64,000 bases of DNA from Phytophthora hibernalis (GCA_012656075.1 JAAKBF010000214.1:124001-188000), one strand, 5' to 3'; shown: positions 53,790 to 64,000, counted from the stretch's first letter. Translations and numbers: made by a program. The notes: generated by a model not told the origin, from the sequence alone.

Positions 53790-54089
53790 TGTGGTGTTGG
53801 GTTTTGAGGCCAAGCTGTCACAGCTCGGCCACCCGATTACCGACGTTGTTCCTTTCGGTGAAATGCGATAACGCCACCCGATTGGCTTATCTCATTCCCA
53901 GCGGGGTAGTGACATAGGAGCGATAGTGGCCGAGGTCTCGGCAGGGTATAATAAACTCCCGGCCGAGTAACGAACCCTCATTTGTACCCATTCAGTTTCG
54001 TACCCTCCGTCTTATAGAGTCGGGTACGGGATCACATACGAGGATCTATTCACACTGGATATTTATATTTATGCAGAATATCCAGTGTA
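53790..54089 (+). repeat. E6 3' LTR, truncated
   Basis: TGTGGTGTTGGG at 53790, homologous to the G1 LTRs as far as the TCACACTGGATATTT core (54052-54066), then ends in a 12-bp inverted repeat ACACTGGATATT (54053-54064) / AATATCCAGTGT (54078-54089) and passes into E8-type LTR sequence. Confidence 0.8.
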
Positions 54090-54804
54090 AATCAGGATCT
54101 GGACGAAGAGTCGACAAGAGGTAGGTAAACAGCTCGACACCAAGGGACGGAGCTGAGCGAAGAGTCACGGGGGATCTGTAACGACTCCATTTCATTAGGT
54201 ATTTGTAAAGGACCGATAGAAGACCATAGGGAAGAGCCCGAAGAAGATCTCCGAAGACATAGAGATAACAATCAGAGCAGAATCTTCTAAGTCCAAGAAC
54301 AGCGTACACTTTTCCGGTAAGTTCCTGCGTGGGCTGGATTGTGTCTGCCGCCGTTCCCCGAGAGGCATAGCTTGTAGGGGAGCCGTCAGGTAGTGCCAAG
54401 AGATCAAGGTCGGCCCGGGGTGGGCACTTCTCGCTACCAAGCGAAGACAAGTCTCGTCGATTCGACAAGCCGGTGGGTCTGCACAACCCAGGACACCGTA
54501 ACCTCCTAGCTGGGCGTAGTCTGCGCCTGGTGACCTGTAAAAGCGCTCGCGCGCTGCCGTCTATCCTTTGGTGGAGGGCACAGGGTATAGCATGGAGACT
54601 GCCCCGCTCAGACGAGTCTCTGGAGAGTTTGGAGCTTGGTACTTGTTGGGAACAACACTCAACTGAACCCCGGCTGGGGCGAACCGCAAAGGGGACCGAC
54701 AGGAACCCTATGCAAGACCAACATCACCGACATGACTCGGCGAATTGTTGTGCTGTTGCGTGGAAGCCGAACTAACGACGTTTTCTGTGAATCACAACAC
54801 CACA
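54090..54804 (+). repeat. E8-type LTR fragment
   Basis: Diverged but colinear with the E8 LTR from about 34100 on, for instance GAGAGGCATAGCTTGTAGGG and CGCTCGCGCGCTG, ending CAACACCACA at 54804. No primer-binding site follows, so it is a solo or broken LTR. Its left end was replaced by the G1 LTR at the hairpin. Confidence 0.75.
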
Positions 54805-55619
54805 GTAGATAGTAGAGGGGTCCACGGCAGAGAGATTGGTGGTTGTTAACTCCGCACAAGCAGTCGGAGATAGCGCATCTCAGGGCGTCGCTGTTGGGCA
54901 GATGAAGAGATGAAGTAATGTCTTGAGTTGTTGTTGGAAAATTGCAGAATGAGCCGTTTTCGTGGAAAATTCAGCAGCTCTATCTGCCTGTGGAACTTCC
55001 TCGTGTGTCCTGTGCGACGAACAGGTCGTTTGTTGTTCGACCAATGCCGCTCGCGAACGTCGCTTTATGTATCAAGTACACGCCCAGCGCTGAATCAAAA
55101 CGGATATAGCCCTGTAGAGCGCGTCTTCACCGCAAAATGCGTTGTCCAAAAGCAGTTTCGGGCTCGATTTCTATCTATTAATCAGATAGCAGTTTATTAT
55201 TACTATTTGTGTCGGAGCGAAAGTAATAGAAAATATAGTATTGCGGGTTCTACTCAAAGCTGCATTGGGCGATTGGTTGAAGGTGAAACCGGCCAGTGCC
55301 CCAAATCTGACTGCCGAATTCACATTAAGTCCGATTCGTACTTACTGGGACAGCATGCGCTGCTATGGGCGACTTCGCAAATGACTTGTTTTTGCATGCG
55401 GCGGTTAATCGAACCGCCCAAGATCTGCAAATTTGGACGGAATTCACAGTAGTAGCAGTTTTCGTTCCGCGCCAAATTACTAGCTACTATAGTAGTTAGG
55501 TAGGAGCTCGCTATTTAAATATTAACAAAGTAGCATCATATAACCATATGTTTAAACTACTGTCAATCCCTGCCATCCACCCGTTGAAATACTTCAAGTA
55601 TTAGATATTAGCCCCTACC
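54805..55619. other. Unassigned sequence upstream of the LINE fragment
   Basis: A plus frame at 54928-55452 is open for 174 residues but shows no family signature I recognise. The last 170 bp are AT-rich (TTTAAATATTAAC). It could be the 5' part of the LINE or an older insertion. Confidence 0.3.
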
Positions 55620-56160
55620 AATATACCGGTACTTCCAGGAAGTAGGTGGATGTTGGCACGATGTACACCCCGAGTATTGGCATCCAGAGTCGGCATCACT
55701 CTCCCTGACGCAATACATCGAAATCAACACGGGTTTGTACCGGGGCGCACAATTCATGAGACTCTGGACTTTTACGATGTTGCGCAAAGAATGGTGAACA
55801 CGGATCCGGATCAGCAAGATGCTACAGCGCTCTCCTTGATTTCAAGAAAGCGTATGACTCTCTAGATCGGTGGTTCATGCTCGCTATTTTACGAAAGAAG
55901 GGTTACCCACCCAAATACATTAGGTCGATAGCTGCCATACACGACGGTACTACGGTGCGTTTTCTGGCGAATGGTTTCAAATCTAGGGGCGTGTCGGTAA
56001 CTAGTGGCATCCGGCAGGGCTGCCCTCTCGCGCCTCTGCTGTTTATCATTGCTCTCGATCCACTCTATCGCAAAATGGACGATACGGGGGTCATCATTCA
56101 GACATCAGCGGGGCGATTTGAACTGCAGATGGCTGGCTTCGCGGATGACACTGCTGCCTT
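55620..56160 (+). pseudogene. LINE reverse transcriptase fragment
   Basis: RT motifs of a non-LTR retrotransposon in order: HRNQHGFVPGRTIHETLDF, DFKKAYDSLDRWFM (across a one-base shift near 55830), GYPPKYIRSIAAIHDGT, SVTSGIRQGCPLAPLLF, and the catalytic box GFADDTAAF. It ends at 56160, where the E5 LTR starts immediately after the box. The RNase H/C-terminal region and the endonuclease are not visible. Confidence 0.88.
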
Positions 56161-57037
56161 TGTGGTGTTGGGATTTGGGGACGCTCGGTCGCCAGTCGGC
56201 AAGGTTGCCCTTGCTGAAGGAAATCGACCGGCGTGCCCTGATTGGCGGATTACATTCCCCGCGCCACAGTGACCACGATATTTTAGTGACCGAGGCCTCG
56301 GTCGGGTATAATAAACTCCCGGCCGATGGTACAAACCCTCGTTTGTACCCATTTCAGTTTCGTACTCTCGGTCTTATAGAGCCGGGTACGGGATCACATA
56401 CTGGGATCTGTTCACACTAGATATTTGTATTTAGATATAGGACTAGCTATAGGATTTACTACAGAGGCTCTCAGGGCCATAGATCAACAGAAATAAATCA
56501 GAAGTTTCCCCCAAGTCACCAAGGGTTAAGTCCGTCTTCGGTAAGTCTAGCTTATCTTAGGGTCTGGATACGCTCGGCTTGTGGGATGCTGGTCAGCGAG
56601 CCTAAGGTACATGGAGCCAAGGCTTTGTTTCTTGTCGGTCCAAGAGATTAGAGTGGCCGAGTGTTGGGAGCGACGAGAAGCGTCGTTCGCCATATATTAT
56701 AGTGGAACTGAGTGTTCCATACATATTTTACTACCCGCCGAGGTTTTACTTCGGCAAACCCGTACTAGGCTTGACAGCCGGTTCCCTTCCTTCTGAGGGA
56801 CTGCGGGGTTCGCGAGAAAGCGCAATATTGCATACTAGCCCTCGCTCGTGGCTAGTGGTGCGGGTTGGCCTAATACAACCTAGGTGTACAGAGGGTTCAC
56901 ATCCAACCCGGCGTAAGGGATCTTTCCTGGTCTTCTGGTTCGATCCAACGTTCGTTGACCTGACAAGGGGAAGCGAGTGTTGTTGGTGGGACTCATACCA
57001 TTTGGTAGTGCGAATTTCTGCGTGATCCTACACGACC
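56161..57037 (+). repeat. E5 5' LTR (877 bp)
   Basis: TGTGGTGTTGGG at 56161; end CCTACACGACC at 57037, with C where the terminal A is expected. Core motif TTCACACTAGATATTTGTAT at 56411-56430. Homologous to the LTR at 2257-3144. Confidence 0.9.
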
Positions 57038-57039
57038 AC

Positions 57040-57057
57040 CGGTGCCGCGACCCGGGA
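57040..57057 (+). other. E5 primer-binding site
   Basis: CGGTGCCGCGACCCGGGA, identical to that of E4 except the first base (C for T), two bases after the LTR end. The same primer tRNA is implied; the mismatch at the CCA end would weaken priming. Confidence 0.8.
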
Positions 57058-57147
57058 TTGGGAGTGACTTTCTGTGTGTCTTGGTTGTATATAGGTTCTT
57101 ACCCTAACGAGCATTCGAGAGAAGACAAGAGAAGAAGAAGAGAGAAG

Positions 57148-59291
57148 ATGGCGAGAGGAGCGAAGTCAGCGGTACCGAATGAACGAAGTGGCTGATCCTG
57201 AACCAGCTCACGAGGACGACGAAGATGGACTCGGAGATCTCCGATCGCTGACGATGACCAAGGCCGCGAGTTCTCGGTCGACCGGCAGTCGACCCCCAGT
57301 TAATGGGGACACTCCGACTGCCAACAAGGTATTGGGAAGATGCATGGAGGTGATGATGACGAAGAGCAAGTGGATGCGGGCCTTTGCGCCAAAGTCAATT
57401 CGACAAGCCGTGTGGATGGAACTCGGGGCAGAATTAGTTGTCCCGGTGGAATCGTGGAGCATCCAACAAGTGGCCGAGGACACGGTACAACTGTTCCGCG
57501 CCATGGGCTGTGAATCTCAAGCACTCCCCACCGAGGCCGACTTTCAAGGTTGGTCGATCGAAGATGCCGCGCTTTCGCTGCGTAAGTGGAAACAGAAGCT
57601 TCGGACGGTTTTGGTGTGCCTGAGCGGGGCTCCAACCGTCGGGCGAGCCTCTCACGCACGACCGAGGGGACGGATCTATCGAGGGCCCCGCTACCGACAA
57701 CTCCTAGGCGACAGCCAGAGAAGTCGGTCGGGACAGGTGTGTTCTCAGCGAAAGGGACCGCTTCGGCGTACTTCCAAGATTCGCACATGGTAACGCCTCG
57801 GTCAGCGGACCGTACAGAGCGATTGGCAAGGGCTCTGAGGGTATGCGGACCGCTCCGACGGTGGGCCGAAGCATAAGTCGGACGACGGACCGACGCTTCG
57901 ATATGCACGACGACTCTTCGGACGATGATTCGTTCGACGTTGAAGACCAAGGGGTGACGTGACTGGAGAATGGGCACGCCATATCCGTGAACTCAGCTCG
58001 ATGGAAAACGAGAGTTCCACACCGAGGCTTGAAATCGCCACGCACCTCCCGTTGGGTAACATCAAACCGTATCTCGGCCTCCGAGACAAGAGCGAGAAGT
58101 CAATGCAATGGCTTCGAGCCTTCATCTACGAGATGAAGGGAACGCACACGCCACCGAATGAATGGTGTATGGCGTTCGAGCTGAGCCTCCGAGATGGTGC
58201 CCTGCATTAGTACCGACAACTCCACGGAAGACGAGACGAACATGGAAATTGTTGAGTGATGCGTTCATCAAGTACTACTGTTCCCGATTTAATCAATCGG
58301 CGAAAGCACGGTACTACTCGGCGAGGCGTGAAGAGAAGGAGCATGTCTGCGACTATCTGAACCGGCTAAACGGCTACGCCAGGAATGCCGGAGTACAATT
58401 TGAGCACGGCAGTCGAGAGGCCAAGGATCATGTGGAACATTTTCTCGATACCGGCGAAGACCAAGCCTTGGAAGAGCGTCTGTGTCACGTGCGAGTCAAG
58501 AATATTCACGACCTGGAAGACATGATAAACTATATCCTCCGACGTCGCGAACGGAAAATGGGACGCGAGTCCTCGGTGCGACGTCCCAAGGGTCAGGATG
58601 ACAGTCGTCGTCGTGACTATGGACGCTCCGAGGATTCGCGGAACTCCTACCGGCGTGATCGAAATGATGGTCGTCGTCGGGAAGACCGGTATCGGGATGA
58701 CAACCGACGTCGAGATGATCGTCCATACCGACCGAAGGTTACTCGAGCTGAAGCACTGACAGACATGGTCGCTGCGTTGAAGGTGGATGGCTCGGTCGAC
58801 CCGCGAGGAGAACCTGCAGAGACATCGATTGGGGGTATGATGATACCGAGGGTTACGACCCGGAGTACTACCCTAGCAATGGCGACCGAGGATCGGATAG
58901 GTACTCGGACGACGAATATGCGTCGGATGAAGATCACGGTCATGTGGCTGCTGCGAATGATTCGGAGCGTCGCCACGCCGCCGAGGGAACGTTCGCTCGG
59001 GCTGACAATCGCCGACCGAGGGTTGGGAATAACCAATACCCGCACGACCGAGACAACCGAGGTCTCGGCGGACGTGACGGTCGCCGCCAATATGGCCCGT
59101 GTGCCGCCTGTGGTGGACTCACACACTCTGCACACTATTGTTTCAAGGGGTGCAAGATGTGCAAGCAAGTCCACGATGCGGGAAGATGCGAAGCATTCAA
59201 CGAGCTGGCGTCTCTTCTGAAGGCGAAGGAGGAGAAGAAAGGCCTCTCGCCAGAACTTCAAGAATTGGTCTATGGGAGTCATTTAAACTAG
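57148..59291 (+). pseudogene. E5 Gag
   Basis: ATG 57148 (MARGAKSAVPNERSG), shift, then 57179-57793 (RPPVNGDTPTANKVLGRCME, FAPKSIRQAVWMELGAEL), shift, YFQDSHMVTPRSADRTE, then 57959-58210 (THLPLGNIKPYLGLRDKSEK, MAFELSLRDGALH) ending at a TAG where E4 has Trp. The same protein continues at 58.21 kb (KYYCSRFNQSAKARYYSARR, DYLNRLNGYARNAGVQF) through an Arg/Asp-rich linker to CAACGGLTHSAHYC...CKMCKQVH and ends LVYGSHLN at the TAG 59289-59291, inside the frameshift signal. Confidence 0.8.
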
Positions 59292-59340
59292 GCAGCCCTC
59301 CAACTAAAACTGGGTTGGTCCCAATCGGGCTGCCACAGTT
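59282..59340 (+). other. Predicted -1 ribosomal frameshift signal, E5 gag/pol
   Basis: The gag phase reads CAT TTA AAC TAG, so T TTA AAC (59282-59288) sits exactly in the frame required for -1 slippage, with the gag stop as the next codon. Stem GGCAGCCC (59291-59298) pairs with GGGCTGCC (59327-59334); inner stem CCAAC (59300-59304)/GTTGG (59314-59318); loop AACTG (59308-59312) complements CAGTT (59336-59340). After slippage the protein continues as LGSPPTKTGLV in pol. E4 conserves all parts. The two-base spacer is shorter than the usual 5-9. Confidence 0.85.
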
Positions 59341-60687
59341 AGCCGAACCTGCGCTAGACGCCGACTACTTGTTTGCGTTCATGGGTTCGTGGAAACGGCC
59401 TGATGACTTGAATATGGATTATGTGGAATTGACGGAAAATGGAGAAGAGAGAGGCGCAAGCCTCGGTGAGAATGAAGTGAATGTGGAATGTGTGGAGAAA
59501 GCTGCTGGTACGGTTACCGAGGCTTCAATCGCAAGTATGGCTGTGACCGAGCGTGATCCCCGAAGTCTCGGCCAGGCAATCAAGTTGTTGTCTGGTGAGA
59601 GGATGGGGTGGTGATCGTCCCAGCGCTACGTCAAGAGGAAGCGATTGCGTGCCATGGAAAACGGGTCAGTCGACGACGCGCGAACGAGGATTGTGCTCGA
59701 CACTGGAGCGAATGTGAGCGTGATCTCAGCTTCCTATGCGAAGGGACTACGCGTGCGGGAGGTTTTAGACCACGGTCGCAGTCTGGAGGTTAGAGGAATT
59801 AATCCAGGAGTGATGGAGACACGCCGCCGAGCACTCGTTAAGATCACCCTTGGGTGGGAACGAGTATATGAATTCGAGTTGTGGATTATGGATCATAGCG
59901 CTGGAGTTGATGTTGTCCTCGGTACGGACTTCATGACCCAGCTGGTGTGCAGTTAGACTTATTCCATGGTACGGCCCGGTTACCGGATGAAGTTATGGTT
60001 CCCTTGGTGAAGTCCCAGACCGCGGATTTGACGCTCCGCTATACGGTCTACAAGTGGTCGGTGGTCCGACCGAGGATGTGTCAGTCGCGGGAGTGGCACG
60101 AGTTCAAACTACCTCGACAACGCCCATCTTTGAACACCCACGATGTGTGGATTCGCCGGATTGGGAATCTTGTGCCGACGGTGACGAGGTTTCAGCGAGG
60201 ACAACCAACGATTATCCGGTTGACTAATGTGTCACCGAGAGTTGCTCACTGTACAAACCACGAGTCGGTGGTACTATGGGTACCACGAGGCGATCTCCCG
60301 CAAGGGCGTGGCTACACCCGGGTACGATCGGCGAAATACCACGAATGGCAAGTGCTGATATACGCTGAGTGTCGGGATGACACATTACTGAAGCGTGAAA
60401 GCAAACTGTACGAGCAGTGGTTGGCCAGTCAACCACCAGCAGTCGAGCGGCGAGAATATCCGACGCCTCGGAAGATTCTTTCCCGACCGATAGCGCACAA
60501 AGATGGGCATCAGATGGGTCGTCTACAGAGCGTTGGAGAGTGCCACACACAGCCGAGTGGATGCGACCATCCGACAGTAACCGTTACTCTGGTAACTTTG
60601 GACTGGATGGCTATGGACATGGAAAACGAGGAATGTGAGGATTCAACCACATCCGAATCCTCGGACGAGTGGGTGACGGCGAGGTAA
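59289..60687 (+). pseudogene. E5 protease region
   Basis: Pol from the slip site: FKLGSPPTKTGLVPIGLPQL, acidic spacer, then LLSGERMGW and a TGA (Trp in E4), continuing in frame to the protease (RIVLDTGANVSVISASYAKG, LGWERVYEFELWIMDHSAGV, DVVLGTDFM). A one-base loss near 59940 moves it to the next frame (QLDLFHGTARLPDEVMVPLV). The domain after the protease repeats the E4 arrangement (RQRPSLNTHDVWIRRIGN, VPRGDLPQGRGYTRVRSAKY). Confidence 0.8.
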
Positions 60688-60700
60688 TTACCGGCGAGGC

Positions 60701-62406
60701 ATGGTCACCGAAGATTCGGAGACACATCTGGAGTCGGTGTTTGTAGCGCTTACGACTGGCGTTTCCGCTGGCGCCGCTGACGATATTGACGATGCTCTCG
60801 GCGGTGTGGTCGAGCATGTGGCAAACGAAATCGAGTTGACCGATTACGCACATGAACTGGCATTCCTGCCTGACCTGACCGACTCCTCGGAGACGGTTTT
60901 GGATTATACAGGACCCAATGTAGCGAACCCGAAGGTCACGTCCGAGCAACAACGAGCATTGATCAACGTGTTACAGAAGCATGAACAGATCATGATTTCG
61001 AGCGGAAACGCTCTGCCACCGCCAGCCTATGGCGTGGTATGCGATATCGATGTACAGGGCACCCTCCGATTAAACAGAGGGCTCGGCGTACACCGCTGAA
61101 ACACCTGAAGAAGCTATACCAGTAACTGAAATGCTTGTTGAAAGCTCGTTTGGTGGCGTTCTCGGACAGCCCGTGGGCATCCCCGTTGTGATCGTGTTGA
61201 AGAAGAACGGCGTTGATATTCGCCTGTGCATTGATTACAAGATGGTGAATGCAATCACCGCGATCATGGAGTATGCCATGCCGCTGGTCGACGATTGGTT
61301 AACGGACCTATAAGCCTACCTGTGGTTCTGCTCTTTAGATGCAGCTAGCGGATTTTGGGCAATAATGATGACGATCAGAGCTCGGAAAATCTCGGCCTTC
61401 GTTTGTGCACTCGGCCACTTTGAGTGGCTGCGTATGCAGTTTGGCCTGAAGAACGCACCGATGATATACCAACGAATGATAAACAATGCTCTATGGGGTT
61501 CGTTCATCCTAAGGACGGTTGGAACCAGTTCTCTAAGTGGATGCGATCCGCTGAGGCAGCCGCTGACGATGTAAGAACAGGGGTGACCGACGGTTCTGCA
61601 CAACTGTCCGAGGTTTCAACAGCTTTTCCGACCAAGTTTGAGGCTGACCGCGAGTCCTCGGTGACGCTCGACGCAGTGACCCAACTGGTGAACAGCCCTG
61701 TAGCGGATATGTTCTCCACAGGAGAAAAGATGAATCCTCGTTGGTGCCAGTGTTTGATCGACGGTCGTTCGTGGACGATATTTGTTTCGGCTCCGAGACG
61801 TTTGACTCTTGTCTCGCCACTTTAGACCGCCTGCGCCAACGGTTCGCTGAGTGTCGGATCAGTGTGAGTTTCACGAAGAGCATTTTCGTACAAGGCCGCG
61901 TGGATTTTCTGTCGCATGCAGTGTCAGTCGACGGCATTCGGGCCGATCCGAAGAAGTTGAAAATAGTGACGGAGCTGCCGTTCCCGTCATCGAAGAAAGG
62001 CATGCAGTCGTTCCTCGGTGCGTTGAACTATTACAGCAGATTCATACAAGATTTTGCAATCTACGGGGTTGCCCTGTACCAACTTAAGGATGAGGACTTT
62101 ACGTCAGCAGGGAACCCATCCGCGGCTCACCGAAGTTTCGCGGTGCTACAACAGAAGGTTGCAGACGCGCCGATACTACGGCACTTCGACCGAGCCAAAG
62201 AGGTGCACGTGACTTTATTTGCTAACGAGTGGGCCCTGAGCTCCACTCTGATGCAGTATCATGACGACAAGTTACACCCTGTGCGGTTCTGCGGTCGTGT
62301 ACTGAAGGATGCAGAGATGAATTACTACCCGTCCGAGAAGGAGGTGTTGGCCTTGTTGTTATTGTTGAAAGTGTGTTACACCCAGCTGGTGGGACGGACT
62401 ATCCAT
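60701..62406 (+). pseudogene. E5 reverse transcriptase and first RNase H
   Basis: Pre-RT spacer (AHELAFLPDL, MISSGNALPPPAYGVVCDID), then NGVDIRLCIDYKMVNAIT, SLDAASGFWAIMMT, FGLKNAPMIYQRMI, a spacer of about 90 residues (DAVTQLVNSPVADMFSTGE), the catalytic box SFVDDICFG, GMQSFLGALNYYSRFI, and RNase H 1 (LFANEWALSSTLMQ, HPVRFCGRVLKDAEMNYYPS, EKEVLALLLLLKVCY). Four frames. RNase H 1 again has Asn for the first catalytic Asp, and the last Asp position reads VF/VYTR. Confidence 0.85.
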
Positions 62407-63436
62407 GTCTTCGACGTGAAGCGGTCTGGCTCTTGTAGAGCTTCACCAATCGGAGGCGACATGAAGACCCAAAGATCACGATTGATGGATCGCGACCCGA
62501 GAGCTGCAGCTGTGTCTGGTTACATCCGGTTGTGTCACATCTGGGCGAGACCTGACTGGTGTACCAACAATGGGGTACACCCCGACCATATTCGTCTGGC
62601 GCAATCATTCCGATACGCAATCTGGTGCAATTATTCCAATATGCGATCAGGTGGGACACGCGATCTGCCAACTCGCGATCTGCCAACATGCGATCTGCCA
62701 ACTCGCGATCTGCGGGGTTGATCTGGAACAATCATTTCGGTACGGGCGATCACATGGATTGTGGGTACAATGGAGCTATCAATTCATTACGGTACCGCAA
62801 TCTTGGTACATAATATCAGGTTCAAGGTACAATGCGCAAACAGGAAGCACGCAAGAGGGATAGGAAGAGAGCGAGATGGGGAGAGACCTTTAGGACCCTT
62901 ACTTTGGTATAATAGATTCCGATTTGCCTTGCAAGACGCAAGTGTTTTCTAGACTACCGGGGAAGGAGGTACATTGGCCTACCCCAAGAAGAACTCACTG
63001 CGCCAACCAAGAACACGACGTACACCTGGATAGCTTGGCCAGGGTACGCTCGCACATCAATCTCACCACAAGATCCCGCCAGGAGGAGGCAAGCAACGGA
63101 AAGGGCTACAACAGCACAAGAAAAGGATACCCCCACGCGATCGGCTTGAACCAAGACTCGATCGCAGCACACCGACGACCGCGTGAAGAATACCCGCGTG
63201 GCCGTCACCCACCCAGACCCCGGAAGGAGCACACAAGCTCCAACATCCGCCTTGGTCACTACTGAACGTCTTCGCGAAGACGGGAAGAGCGTAACCCGCC
63301 CAGCCGTCGGGTACACAAGGTGACTACAAGGTTTCGATAGCGCCAGATCAGCGGAGTACCCCTCCGACAGTCGGCAGTCCGGGCGTACCGTGCGCAAGCT
63401 TCGACCGTGTCGGCAATTTTCGTGAAGCAGCTTCGC
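62407..63436. mobile_element. Unclassified 1.03-kb insertion in E5
   Basis: Splits RNase H 1/tether at TIHV/YTRF. Contains a cluster of GCGATCTGCCAAC repeats (about 62660-62715), a TATAAT box near 62908 and a 177-residue minus frame without recognised domain. Short CATGTC/CACATC resemblance at the margins may be an eroded target duplication. Possibly a solo LTR of another family. Confidence 0.5.
62607..62758 (+). repeat. Left arm of 150-bp inverted repeat
   Basis: Matches the complement of 63703-63850: ATTCCGATACGCAATCTGG, ATGCGATCAGGTG, GACACGCGATCTGCCAAC, GGTTGATCTGGAACAATCA, TTTCGGTACGGGCGATCACA. The left arm has extra GCGATCTGCCAAC units, the right arm an extra CAATCTGGTGCA unit. Confidence 0.85.
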
Positions 63437-64000
63437 CACATCTACACTCGGTTTCGATACTGGAGTGGGTACATAAGTCGAAGACATTGTTCTGTCGTAC
63501 GACCCACTTCGCAGTGATGTTGTCCGCGTGGCACCTGAAGGTCAACATGACTGAAGGAACACTTTCGCTCAGCTACTACAAGCTGGGTTTACCAGCTTTG
63601 TTGACTGGAAGACTCGTTAGCGCCGGTGACCCCACTGTCACGGGGATCACCGACTGCTCGAATGGACCCACACTTGTTTTACGCAAGTCTACCGAGGAAT
63701 TATCCATGTGATCGCCCGTACCGAAATGATTGTTCCAGATCAACCCCGTAGATCGCGAGTTGGCAGATCGCGTGTCCCAATGATTGCACCTGATCGCATA
63801 TTGGAATAACTGCACCAGATTGCGTATCGGAATAATTGCACCAGATTGCGTAGCCCCGGTGACACCACCGTCACGAGGTTCGCCGACTGCTCGAATGGAC
63901 CCACACTTGCTATACGCAAGCCTACCGAGGAATTACAATGGCGTGGTGATGTCTTTTGACGGCTCAGCCAAGACGGAGAAGAATGGCGGGTATGGTAGTT
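63437..64000 (+). pseudogene. E5 tether and start of second RNase H
   Basis: Tether equivalent YTRFRYWSG and LSAWHLKVNMTEG, then YASLPRNYNGVVMSFDGSAK at the window end, carrying the first catalytic Asp of RNase H 2. An 88-bp stretch coding DCSNGPTL...RK.TEEL is present twice (about 63618-63702 and 63854-63938), separated by the inverted-repeat arm 63703-63850. Confidence 0.75.
63703..63850 (-). repeat. Right arm of inverted repeat, between direct repeats
   Basis: Reverse complement of 62607-62758, inserted between two diverged 88-bp copies of host E5 coding sequence. It may be a small non-autonomous element related to the 62407-63436 insertion. Confidence 0.8.

Larger units (their letters stand above)
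56161..64000 (+). mobile_element. G1 copy E5, gag to second RNase H, runs off the window
   Basis: Plus strand: 5' LTR 56161-57037, primer-binding site 57040-57057, gag 57148-59291, frameshift signal 59282-59340, protease, RT, RNase H 1, an insertion at about 62407-63436, tether, a short inverted-repeat insertion at 63703-63850, and the start of RNase H 2 at the window end. Inserted into a LINE RT. Best preserved partner for E4. Confidence 0.9.

Noticed and set aside
62650..62720. CRISPR-like repeats (GCGATCTGCCAAC units)
   Set aside because: Units are 10-25 bp without unique spacers of constant length, in a eukaryotic retroelement; ordinary tandem repeat.
62954..63487. 177-residue minus-strand frame as a gene
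   Set aside because: It lies within an insertion, overlaps the resumed tether on the other strand, and has no recognised domain.
1..64000. Bacterial or phage origin of the window
   Set aside because: GT-AG introns, chromodomain integrases, LTRs with primer-binding sites and a hAT with BED finger are eukaryotic.

Overview
The window is a nested pile of transposable elements. I see no single-copy host gene, rRNA or tRNA gene. The organism is most likely an oomycete of the Phytophthora/downy-mildew type. This rests on short canonical GT-AG introns of about 70-85 bp, on Ty3/Gypsy elements with an FVDD reverse transcriptase, two RNase H domains, an integrase and a chromodomain, and on a hAT transposase of the kind common in those genomes. 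Almost every reading frame is broken by single-base indels or stops, so most entries are pseudogenes.

Names used here: G1 is the large chromodomain Gypsy family with LTRs opening TGTGGTG. Its copies are E1 and E2 (minus), E4 (minus, nearly full length, 14.2 kb), E5 (plus) and E6 (plus, internally deleted). G2 is a second Gypsy family with DSGA protease and CCHC gag, seen at 5.5-9.7 kb, at 30-31.7 kb (plus an inverted partial copy at 41.2-41.9 kb) and at 36.4-38.3 kb. G3 is a decayed minus-strand Gypsy at 41.9-44.3 kb. E8 is a Gypsy with a different primer-binding site at 33.7-36.4 kb. E7 is a 6.4 kb insertion at 45.1-51.5 kb made of three copies of a 0.95 kb LTR-like repeat and an antisense gene. 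There are also a Ty1/Copia element, a LINE fragment and one complete hAT.

Layout: 1-5.5 kb G1 pieces E1, an LTR and E2; 5.5-9.7 kb G2 gag-pol (minus), fused to E2 within pol; 9.7-11.0 kb non-coding; 11.06-13.97 kb hAT with 8-bp target-site duplication; 14.0-15.5 kb unassigned with TIR-like ends; 15.5-15.75 kb Copia LTR fragment; 15.76-29.92 kb E4, with two 987-bp LTRs and a spliced antisense gene at 16.8-20.2 kb; 30-31.7 kb G2; 31.7-33.7 kb Copia; 33.7-36.4 kb E8; 36.4-38.3 kb G2-like gag; 38.6-41.2 kb Copia again, inverted; 41.2-41.9 kb G2 inverted; 41.9-44.3 kb G3; 44.3-54.1 kb E6 interrupted by E7; 54.1-54.8 kb E8-type LTR piece; 55.6-56.16 kb LINE; 56.16-64 kb E5.

The most interesting points are these. 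(1) A -1 ribosomal frameshift signal at the gag/pol junction of G1, a T TTA AAC heptamer followed by a stop and a predicted pseudoknot, is conserved in E4 and E5. (2) A large intron-containing coiled-coil gene runs antisense between the chromodomain and the 3' LTR of E4, with a probable relative in E7. (3) G1 has two RNase H domains; the first has lost catalytic acids and the second keeps them. (4) Two very large inverted duplications occur, with arms of 2.2 kb around 30.9-41.9 kb and of 1.2 kb around 50.2 kb. (5) A G1 sublineage lacks the integrase core in two separate copies.
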